A DNA stretch of 64,000 nucleotides. Source: Ichthyophis bannanicus. Its lineage: Eukaryota; Chordata; Amphibia; Gymnophiona; Ichthyophiidae. The notes under the pieces are model-generated. The model saw only the letters and a program-made list of their open reading frames with translations. It was not told the origin of the DNA and did not search any database. The stretch spans positions 134,313,596 to 134,377,595 of the forward strand of contig CM066045.1 in NCBI GenBank assembly GCA_033557465.1, given 5' to 3'. A program made the translations under genes and the position numbers. Positions 55,711 to 64,000 of the stretch are shown here, piece by piece; the stretch's first letter is position 1, and the number at the start of each line of letters is the position of its first letter.

Positions 55711-55798
55711 GACGGGCTGGATCTGCACCCAATTCTGATCCCGTGGGGGCTAGATGTTCCCCATGGGATCAGAATTGGGTGCAGATGGCCCAGACGGA
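55711..55798. repeat. Near-perfect short hairpin
   Basis: The left arm CTGCACCCAATTCTGATCCC, plus TGGGG, pairs with CCCC-ATGGGATCAGAATTGGGTGCAG style sequence on the right (core GGGATCAGAATTGGGTGCAG) around a loop of about 8-10 bases (GCTAGATGTT). Flanking GACGGGCTGG and CCCAGACGGAC extend it imperfectly to nearly 40 bp per arm. One mismatch is seen in the 27-bp core. Confidence 0.8.
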
Positions 55799-56117
55799 CA
55801 GGCCGTGCCCAGTTTATGAGGGTCCAGATGTCCAGCCGACTCCTCGTCCAACCCAGCCATGCCTCTAGCATGTAGCTCCTGTCGTCATGGCACCAGGATG
55901 CTATGCAGGTTCCCCAATTAACTGCAACTGTTTCAAGTTGTAGTTCCCAGCCACCCGACTCCTCAATTTAGGCCTTACGAGGCTGGGATCAGGCTGCATG
56001 GAACCCCCTTCCCTGCTCACCTCTTTGTGGGGACCCGGATTGGATGTCTGCTGACATTTGGGGGGAGGGGGGCTTATTCCACCCCGAGGTAGAATAAGTG
56101 CCCTGTTGAAATCACCA

Positions 56118-56170
56118 GACCCGGATGTACAGGGCCGTGACTGTAATCGGCCCTGTATGTCCAGGGTCAG
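56118..56170. repeat. Short hairpin
   Basis: GACCCGGATGTACAGGGCCG pairs with CGGCCCTGTATGTCCAGGGTC-type sequence (core CGGCCCTGTATGTCCAGGGT) across the loop TGACTGTAAT. About 20-bp stem with two mismatches. Confidence 0.65.
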
Positions 56171-57305
56171 AGTCCCGCCTCCGCTTTGCCCTGTCTCCTC
56201 CCCCAGCTCTGCCCTGTCTCCTCCTCCTGCCCCTGTCCAGAGCTCACCACACATTGCTGCTGTACGTGGGGGGAGCTTTTGGATGGGAATCAGGCCCCCT
56301 GGCATTTAGCGGGGATGTACATCCATACCAAACGCTGTTCATAATGACCCCCTTTGCATTCTTTAGTGTTAATATTTTGAAAAAATAAAAAAAAGGTTTC
56401 CTGGTGGAGCCAGCAGAGGTTTCTACTTTCCTCTCCAGCTGCAATGAGGAATATATAACTTATAAAAGTTTCCAGGTTACTGATCTGGGATGACCTTTCC
56501 AGAAAATCACACCACTGAGAATACGCCTGGCTTTTTAAACACAGGGCTCGGGCAGTTGCTTGCCCTGGTACAAACCGCAACAGATAAAACAGATCACCTT
56601 GGAGAAGCGCTTTACTAGAGTAAGTCTAGGAGAGGAGGGTGTTAACTCAACATCTTTCGACAATTAGAAGTGTTGCTTTATTTTTAAACTCAAGCAACAC
56701 TTATACTGCTATTTGCTAAGGAAAAGCTGTCAGCTTTCACTGAGAGACGTATCGGGCAGAGAAAATATTGCTATGCTCAGTGAGAAAAAAAGCTTCTCTT
56801 CTGCACCTCCAATCCCCCCGCTCTTACCCTGCTGCAATTTGTCTCTTTCATTTTTAAGGCTTTCAGCTGTTTTTTTAAAGATCATGTCAGTGAGAGAGGA
56901 ACAAAACTGAAGTGACGTAGATGCTTCCCCTCCCAGGCAAATTGTTCCTTGAGCACTTTTCAACTAGTCCAAATCTCTTCTAGCAGCAATTCAGTCTATC
57001 CACTGGTGGGTCCACAGGCATGCAAGCGTCTTTGAATATTTACCCACTGGGCCTAAACCTGAAGGCAAAGGTAGTGCAAGGGCCTGGTCTGTCACTTACT
57101 CTGCTGAAAATTGCTCCAGTAACTGTGAGGCCATTTTCTAGAGAGTCAAAATTGAACAGCGTTAGAAAATTCTTTGCATAAGTATATTACGGTATTAATT
57201 TTCTTCCTTTTTTATGAGGTTGAAGGAGGGGGTGGTTTGTACCACAGTGGTAATTGGCAGTATCTCTGATCGGCACAACACCATGTGTTCATATATAATC
57301 TTCAG
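56171..57305. other. Unassigned sequence
   Basis: GC-richer near 56170-56280, then AT-rich. No gene or transposon recognised. Several short open frames on both strands overlap and look like chance. Confidence 0.35.
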
Positions 57306-57588
57306 ACATTGGCCGAGTGGTTGGGGCAAGGTACTGCAGGCCGGAAGGTCGGTGGTTCAAATCCCACTAGAGGACAGCAATCTTGGGCAGGAAGGACTGG
57401 GGTTTCTAGTCCCACAGGTGCTCCTTGTGGTCTTGGGCAAGCCACTTAACCCTCCATTGCCCATGTTCCCTGTAAGTATTAGTGTATGTGTCTCATATCC
57501 CCTCATGTTAAATGTATCCCCAATTGTGGAGTGACCACTTTGATTGAAGGATAAAGTGGAATACAAAAACTGTCTAAATAAATAAATT
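57306..57588 (+). mobile_element. tRNA-derived SINE, family S1, copy 2
   Basis: A box TGGCCGAGTGG (57310-57320), B box GGTTCAAATCC (57354-57364), central CTTGTGGTCTTGGGCAAGCC, 3' part GACCACTTTGATTGAAGG and an (AAATA)n tail. It matches copy 1 (19579-19884) almost base for base apart from the 5' end, suggesting a recently active family. Confidence 0.8.
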
Positions 57589-58189
57589 GTTAGCGTTGTA
57601 CCGACATCGTGAAACAAACTGAGGGGTTTTCTGTGTTTTTATTTTCCTGGAATTTTAGATGGAGAGCAAGTTCTTTTTCTGTTGGAAGCAGTGAAACGTG
57701 CTTGCCGAGGTCCTGTTTTTGCAAAGCTTACAAAATGCATTTGCATTTCTGGACAGAGCAATGGCCCCTCCCTCTTGCCTGCCGCTGCCTGCTCATCGAT
57801 GGGGCAGAACTAGCTGTTAGAATTCAAGCCTGCTGATATTATTGTTCAAGGAGATGGTCATTAGGTGCATGAAGATTAGCACTTGTAAATAGGAAATCAG
57901 CTTCAATCAACATAATCTCCTGTTTTTATTTGATAACATGCAGTGTAATGAACTGGAAACTCCTTTTAATCATCCATCTATAAGCACACAGCTCGGCTAA
58001 TGTTTCCTGTCTCACTGTAATGGTGTAGATGGCGGAACAAAAGATCAAGGGCTAAAGGGGAAATGAAGGACTGCTGGAGAGACCAGGATGGTAAGGGGTA
58101 GTCGCATAATATAAGTCAACTAACCCATAAGTGTTAGCCAACTTTCTGAAATGGCAATGTAAAAATGTGCATTCTGTCAGCAAAGAAAC
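57589..58189. other. Unassigned sequence
   Basis: No gene or transposon recognised. Confidence 0.4.
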
Positions 58190-58225
58190 ACAGAAACATG
58201 TCAGCAGCTAGTCTGCCCATCCATA

Positions 58226-59815
58226 TCAAATACTGTAGCCCCTTTTTCCCTTTAGAGATCTTGTGTGTTTGCCCCATGCTTTTTTAAATTCAGATATGGT
58301 CCCCGTCTCTGCTACCTCCACTGGGAGACTATTCCATGCATCCACCACTCTAGTAAAGAGATATTTCTGCATATTACTCCTGAGTCTATCCCTATTCACC
58401 CTCATCCTATGCCCCCTTATTGCAGAGCTTACTTTCAATCAAAAGAGGTTCTCCTCCTGTGCATTTATGCTACAGAAGTATTTAAACATCTCTATCATAT
58501 CTCCTCTATCTCACCTTTTCTCTAATGTGTACATATTAAGATCTTTAAGTGTCCTCATATGGTTTATAAGGAAGACCATTGACCATTTTGGTAGCTACCC
58601 TCTGCACTGACTCCATCCTGTTTATACCCTTTTGAAGGAATGGTATTCAGAATTGCACACAATACTCCAAATGAGGTCACACCAGAGACTTACACAGAAG
58701 CACTATCACCTACTTTTTTCTGCTGACCATCACTCTCACTATGCACGCAAGCATCCTTCTTTCGCCATCACCTTTTCTACCTGTTTAGCTACTTTAAGAT
58801 CATCAGAAACAATCATGCCCAGGTCCTGCTCTTCTTTCATGGACAGAAGTACTTTGTCCCCTACACTGTACTGCTTCCTTGGATTTTTGCAGCCCCAAAT
58901 GCATGACCTTGCATTTTTTAGCATTAAATCTTAGCTGACAAATTCTAGACCTTTCTTCAAGCTTAGCTAGATCCCTCCTCATGTTATCTACTCCTTCCTA
59001 TGTGTTTACTCTATTGCAGATTTTGGTATCATCCACAAACAGGCAAACCTTACCTGATAGCCCTTCCGCAATATCACTAACAAAGATGTTAAACAGAATC
59101 GAACCAAGGACAGATCTCTGGGGAACACCACTGGTAACCACCTTCTCCTCAGAGTGAGCTCCATTTACCTTTACACTATGTTGTCTCCCACTTAACCAAT
59201 TTTTAACCTAGTCAGTCACTTTGGGGTCCATCCCTAAGATGTCAGTTTATTTAAAAGTTGCCTGTGCAGAACGGTGTCAAAGGCTTTACCGAAGTTCAAG
59301 TACACCACATCTAGGTCTCTCCCTCGGTCTGACTCTTTGGTCACCTGGTCAAAGAAAGCAATTAGATTTGTCTGAGAAGACCTGCTTCTAGTAAACCCAT
59401 ACTGCCTCGGATCCTGCAATCCATTGGACTACAGAAACCTCACAATCCTCAGTTTTAGCAGCATTTCCATTAATTTACTCACCACAGAGGTGAGATTAAC
59501 CGGCCTGTAGTTCTCAACCTCATCCTTATTTCTGCTTTTGTGTAAAGGGACCACATGTGCCTTTCTCCTGTCCTTTGGAACCACTCCCAAGTCTAAAGCT
59601 TTGAAAAGGTCAGACAGCGTAGCTGCTAGAACTTCCCCAAGTTCCTTCGCTTTGTCTACTTTTAGTTTAGCCTGTTCCTGATGAACACAGTCTTCTGAAA
59701 ATTGTTCAAGATCCCCTGCTCCTGTTTGTGGGTGTTTTCTGAGGTCCTGCTCTTGGACCTTCCATGTGAACACAGAACAGAAAATATTTGTTAAGTAATT
59801 CTGCTTTATCCTCAT
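58226..59815 (-). pseudogene. CR1 ORF2 pseudogene: reverse transcriptase and C-terminus
   Basis: From 59815: LRKHPQTGAGDLEQF, KELGEVLAATLSDLFKALDL, VPKDRRKAHVVPLHKSRNKD, ENYRPVNLTSVVSKLMEML; then DPRQYGFTRSRSSQTNLIAF, FGKAFDTVLHRQLLNKL, decayed SGVPQRSVLGSILFNIFVSD and FVDDTKICNRV around 59040-59110, QEDLGMIVSDDLKVAKQVEK (58840-58780) and FTRVVDAWNSLPVEVAETGT with ISEFKKAWGKH (58360-58270). Active-site motif appears as VDDT. Stops and frameshifts throughout. Confidence 0.8.
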
Positions 59816-60391
59816 CAGCTTCTACATATTCCTCCCCTTCCCCCTTGAGTCAGACAATACCACTTTTGCACTTCCTCCTTTCACTAACATCTCTGAAAAA
59901 TGTCTTGTCCTCCATTTTATTGCATTGGCTGTCTCTTCTTCTTTTTGTGTTTTTGCTTCCTTATTTTCCTAGCTTCTCTGAGTTTTTCGAAATATTGATG
60001 CTTGTCTTCCTCTTCCTCTGATCTTTTGTATTTTATGAAGGCCACCCTCTTTTTCTTTACCTTCTCAGCTACTTCTTTTGAGCATCATAGTGGCCTCCTT
60101 TTCCTAACAAAAAGGTTTGTTGACCTTAAAATATCTCCTTTCAGTTTTGCCCATTGCTTTTCTACATCCCCCAGCTGTTTCCATCCTGCTAATGACTCCT
60201 TGAGGTATTGTCCCATCTTGGCAAAGTTAGTTTTCCTAAAGTATAAGACCCTCGCTTTTGAATGGACATTATCAGCCCTAGTCCTAATATTGAACTACAC
60301 CATCTGGTAATCACTGGATGTGAGATGATCTCCCACTCTAACATTAGAAACTCTTTGTCCATTGGTAAGCACCAAGTTCAGTATGGCCCCT

Positions 60392-60957
60392 TCACGTGTG
60401 GGTTCTGTTACCAGTTGCTGGAAAAAATTCTCTCTGTAGAGAATCCAGGATCTCCTTACTTCTAGATGACACCATAGCAGGGATGTGTTGATCCACATCC
60501 AGCATATTGAAATCACCTATTAGTAGCACTTCTCTTTTCATAGCAATACTGCGTATGTCTTCTATTAAATCTCCGTCCACTTCTTTCTGTGAGGGGGGGG
60601 GCTGTATATCACACCACTGCAAATGGATTTCCCATTTCCTCTTTCTTGTTTAACCCACAGTGCCTCCTCATTCCCTTTTAAGCCCTGCAATTCTATAGCT
60701 TTAATATTATATTTTACATATAGTGCCACTCCTCCTCCCCTTCTTCCTACCCTGTCCTTCCTGAATAAAGTATAGCCTGGTATAAATACATCCCAGTCAT
60801 GATTGTCCATGAACCATGTCTCCATAATGTCCACTAAATCCAAGTTGGCCTCTTCCATTAAAGTCTCAGTTTCTGGAATCTTATTTCCCATGAAACAGGC
60901 ATTTATACACACTGCTTTCCAGATATTGCCCCTTTTACCCATTTCAGAGGTATTCAT
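60392..60957 (-). pseudogene. CR1 ORF2 endonuclease domain, well preserved
   Basis: An open stretch of 130 codons (60957-60565) has MGNKIPETETLMEEANLDLV, DIMETWFMDNHDWDVFIPGY, KDRVGRRGGGVALYVKYNIK, and GVIYSPP; the overlapping frame continues to VLLIGDFNMLDVDQH. These are the N-terminal blocks of the APE-type endonuclease (ETW, GGGVA, GDFN). A frame break at the G9 run (60593-60601) separates the two parts. Confidence 0.8.
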
Positions 60958-62245
60958 GTTTTACTTACCTGAGGCCTTTCACTTACCTGGGGGCTTTTTT
61001 CACCCATCCCCAATGAACCTAGTTTAAAGCCCTTTTCAGTAGTCTGCTGCGAAAGATGCTTTGGCCCCTCTTGGATAGGTGGATGCCATTTCTGCTCTGC
61101 AACCCTTGGAAAATCATCCCATTGTCCAGGAAACCAAAACACTCTTGATGACACCATCCATGCAGCCTGCATTCATCTCCAGAACGTGAGCTTCTCTGCC
61201 TTGGCCTTTACTCTCAACAGGGAGGATTGAAGACAACACCACCTGTGAACCTATCTGCTTCATCCTCTGTCCCAGAGCCATGAAATCACTTTTGATACAC
61301 TCGGAAGGGTACCTAGTAGTATCATTTGTGCTGACATTTATTTGTTTATTTTAACATTTCTTATATACTACCTTTCATGATATCAAGGCGGTTTACATTG
61401 AACAAACTGAAATTACATTGAACAGGGCATTATAACGTGGAGATAAACTATTTTACAGGGAACATGGGCAACGGAGGGTTAAGTGGCTTGTCCAAGACCA
61501 CAAGGGCCACCTATGGGACTAGAAACCCCAGTCCTTCCAGCCCAAGGTTGCTGTCCTCTAGTGGGATTTGAACCCCTGACCTTCCAGCCTGAGGTAACTT
61601 GCCCCAACCAGTAGGCCACTCCTCCCTCCATGGATGAATAACACTGGATAATAATCATTAGGCTTGATGAGTCTTGGCAAACTCTCCATAACATCTCAGA
61701 TTTTGGCACCTGGTAGATGGCACACCTCTCTGGACATCAAATCTGGTCAGCAGATGGATGCCTCAATACCCCTCAGAAGAGTCATCAATCACCACTACCC
61801 TTTGCTTCCTTGTGGTCACTGGTTCCACAACTTTGGGGTGCTTAAGCTCTGATTTTTCCCTATCCTGGGCTGCTTTCACCTCCCCCGTTTCCTGGGCTGC
61901 ATACTAGTTCTTCAATTGGAGGACTGGAGGAGTTGGTTTCTCAGTTATGCACGCTCTGGTGACTCGTGTCTAACTCTCTTCATTCTGCAGCATTCCATTT
62001 TCACCTCTGTCGGAGAGCTTGAATACTTTAAGAAGCATCTCATCGATGTATTTCTTGCTGTCTGAAATGCTTCTCAGCCTTGCCACCTGTTCTCTGAGCT
62101 CCTCCACTTGTTTCATGAGGGCTTCAGCTTGCAGGCATCTTGCACATGGAACTGGTCCCTTGACTGGCATCGGGCTGTCTGTCTGGACAGAGGCAGAAGC
62201 TGTAACAAGGGTAACAGCTTTGGCAATATTATTTTTCCCAGCCAT
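60954..62245 (-). pseudogene. CR1 ORF1 pseudogene (coiled coil and esterase-like domain)
   Basis: Begins MAGKNNIAKAVTLVTASASV at 62245. A C-x-x-C patch (VPCARCLQAEAL) and a coiled coil (LMKQVEELREQVARLRSISD) follow. Downstream and beyond the S1 SINE the C-terminal domain reads NVSTNDTTRYPSECIKSDF, SQVVLSSILPVESKGQGREA and MNAGCMDG. The GTND-like NVSTNDTT and ISSILPV blocks are those of the SGNH esterase in CR1 ORF1. Broken by stops and the SINE; more complete than copy 1. Confidence 0.65.
61340..61632 (-). mobile_element. tRNA-derived SINE, family S1, copy 3
   Basis: Reverse-oriented: B box complement GGATTTGAACC at 61564-61574, A box complement CCAGTAGGCCA at 61608-61618, central GGCTTGTCCAAGACCACAAG, and an AT-rich tail toward 61340 (TTATTTGTTTATTTTAACAT). 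Inserted in CR1 copy 2 ORF1. Confidence 0.8.
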
Positions 62246-62324
62246 TGTTCAACATGAGAATGGCTAGTCGCCCCTCTCCCTATGGCTGTACCCTGTCCCC
62301 CACCCGACTTAGCTATGATCATAC

Positions 62325-62538
62325 GAAGAGTTTAAGTATTAGTTGTATATAGCTCTATGTAAATATTATGTATATATCTTATAAATAGTTTCCCCCGTTC
62401 TCTCCCCTTCATGATTGTCCCCCTGTTCTATGTAAGCACATTGTGTTATTTAATGCATTGTTCAGTTATAATGTAAACCACACTGATTTTAATAGCGCGG
62501 TATATAAGAATAATAAATAAATAAATAAATAAATAAAT
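62325..62538 (+). mobile_element. L2-like or SINE 3' tail inserted in the CR1 5' UTR
   Basis: Ends TGTAAACCACACTGATTTTA, ATAGCGCGGTATATAAGAAT and an (AATA)n array (62511-62537). It lies between two parts of the CR1 5' UTR that align contiguously in copy 1 (near 49560-49600). Confidence 0.6.
62511..62537. repeat. (AATA)n microsatellite
   Basis: About seven AATA units at the tail of the inserted element. Confidence 0.9.
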
Positions 62539-63162
62539 TGGAGGAGCTTTAATATCTGTTGAAGTAAATGAGAGAGACCTACCAAACTCCCTATCTTTTC
62601 CTCAGCTGTCCTCGTGTGTTTTCTAACAATGCTGTTCTATGTCCCTGTGTGTAGCCCTAATTCCTTGCCTGACAGTTAATACTTTATACTAGTAAATTTT
62701 GATATTATGTCTCTGAAGTATAGTAGATTAATGTATTTTCTTTGTAAAATTACCTAATCAAAGCTCCTTGAAGAATAGCAAATTGTTTGTCAGCAAGCTA
62801 ATTGGGTTGTTGCTATATGTGGTAAGAATTCTCACATGGGCTGGGTGGGAGCTGGGGTGGGAAGGGAGGGATCTAACACCTAATGAGGTCAGTGACTTCA
62901 AAGAGTCTGTTTACCCATTTAAACTTGAAGGCTAGAACTCTAACAGCAGAAAAATAGCTTTACCCAAGAACAAAAACAATTCCCCTTTTGCAATACAGCA
63001 GAAAAAGAGAATTAGCTATTACAAATAAAAAACAAAATCCCATTAAGAACTCTCAGGCAGGGACTTGTATTGAGAGACATACAGTATCACCTTGCTTATA
63101 ATGGAGACCCTTTTAGAATGTCTTTATACCATCGTGCAACTTCCTCCCTCCCCCTTGACCTC

Positions 63163-63305
63163 CATCCTGAGGGACCATCATCCAACTTGGTTTTCAGGCA
63201 ATGTGTCATGAATGTGCATGAGATAGATTTGTGTAAATATTCACTATGGGGGTAGCCTGAGAGCTCAGGTGGCCCCTGACGACTGCATGAAGAACCACTG
63301 CTTTA
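63163..63305. repeat. Pal-A copy 10, partial
   Basis: CATCCAACTTGGTTTTCAGG, then AATGTGCATGAGATAGATTT and a right part ending AAGAACCACTGCTTT. The centre is shortened, so the second arm is incomplete. Confidence 0.5.
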
Positions 63306-64000
63306 GAGACACCAAGCAGCTGGAGGGTTCCTCTCCTGACTTCCTACCTTTTTTTATTAAATCAACAAGGAGGAGGAGGAAGATAAGAAAAAGACATTGG
63401 GAGATACATGAGTTTTCAAGGTCACGTTGAGATACTGCTTCAGAGTTCTTCAGAAGTGACTGTCTTTCCTGCTGCGTAATTTATTTTATTCACATTTGTT
63501 ATTGAATTTTGAAACCTTTGCTGCTGCTTCTTACTGCTCATGGAGACCCTTGAGGAGAGCATCAGTGAAAGTGACAGCTGTTAATCCTCATTCCACAGTG
63601 AAAATTGACCTTCAGGTCGCACAGTGTTCAAATTTCAGCAATGTCTGCACTTCTAAAACTAAAACTTTAGGCATACCAATGGACAGACAGTCAGACACAC
63701 CCTTGACAATGGGCGCTCTTGCTATAGAAAAATGTGCCTAGAGGGAGTGACAATTCAAGTTTAAAAAGAAACATAATTATCTCACAAAATTAATCATTCA
63801 ACAAACACCTCGCAACTTCTAAGCCAACATATGGTATGGTCTGAATGCAAACTCTTTTGCGTAAACACATACGCACACTCCAGATCCCAACTCCAAATAT
63901 TATTCTGTTAGGTTTACCTACCAATTTCACCTTCTTGTCGGCTATGCACATTAAATTCCACCATGCTTGCTCATTAATGTAATCACTTAGTTTCCAATTA
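63306..64000. other. Unassigned sequence
   Basis: No gene or transposon recognised up to the window end. Confidence 0.4.

Larger units (their letters stand above)
58190..63062 (-). mobile_element. Nearly full-length CR1 LINE, copy 2
   Basis: Minus-strand element of the same family as 48960-52855. 5' UTR 63062-62246 (split by an L2-like or SINE tail at 62325-62538), ORF1 from the ATG at 62245, an S1 SINE in ORF1 at 61340-61632, endonuclease at 60957-60565, RT at 59815-58740, C-terminus and 3' end at 58440-58190 ending ATGTTTCTGTGTTTC. No target duplication, as usual for CR1. Frames are broken but much better preserved than in copy 1, notably in the endonuclease. Confidence 0.88.

Noticed and set aside
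55901..56580. Short frames on both strands around 56-56.5 kb
   Set aside because: Mutually overlapping, GC-biased, without domain or splice signals; better explained as unassigned repeat sequence with hairpins.

Overview
The window is about 64 kb of non-coding, transposon-rich vertebrate DNA. I find no host exon, rRNA or functional tRNA gene, CRISPR array or bacterial-type gene. The repeat mixture is L1, HAL1-like ORF1-only L1, CR1, L2-like and RTE LINEs, tRNA-headed SINEs sharing a central domain, a Tc1-like transposon, a hAT-like MITE and several fully palindromic MITE families. This is not mammalian or avian in character. It fits an amphibian with a large genome; a caecilian (Gymnophiona) is my best guess, at moderate confidence, from general resemblance of the repeats only.

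Layout. 0-7 kb: palindromic MITEs (families called Pal-A, Pal-B, Pal-C here), two of them split by L2-like LINE 3' ends, a CR1 3' end and a 154-bp hairpin. 7-14 kb: mostly unique sequence with poly-G/C tracts, an (AT)n array and short LINE tails. 14-20.5 kb: a cluster of Pal-A copies and a CR1 remnant split by a tRNA-derived SINE. 20.5-25.3 kb: unassigned sequence, a 300-bp hairpin MITE and a decayed 1.8-kb Tc1 element. 25.9-32 kb: two independent L1-type insertions of opposite orientation that carry ORF1 and a 3' UTR but no ORF2, each bounded by a target-site duplication, separated by 2.8 kb of repeat-poor DNA. 32-37 kb: SINE, CR1, L2 and RTE fragments. 37.3-44.1 kb: a full-length, apparently very young L1 (minus strand) with intact ORF1 (284 codons) and ORF2 (1266 codons), a poly(A) tail and a perfect 14-bp target-site duplication, inserted into a Pal-A copy. 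45-53 kb: three CR1-superfamily LINEs (one minus, two plus). 53-58 kb: SINEs, a hAT-type MITE, an L2 3' end and two sharp hairpins. 58.2-63.1 kb: a nearly full-length CR1 on the minus strand, the same family as the plus-strand copy at 49-52.9 kb, so the two form a large inverted repeat.

How the parts work together: the L1 proteins (ORF1p RNA chaperone, ORF2p endonuclease/reverse transcriptase) would mobilise the L1 itself and could have mobilised the ORF1-only elements in trans. The SINE tails point to RTE-like and other LINE partners. Almost everything else is dead; only the L1 retains long open frames. The main surprises are that L1 ORF2 lacks an ATG at its expected start (TTG instead), that the two L1 ORFs are 1.59 kb apart, and that two HAL1-like elements lie in the same window.
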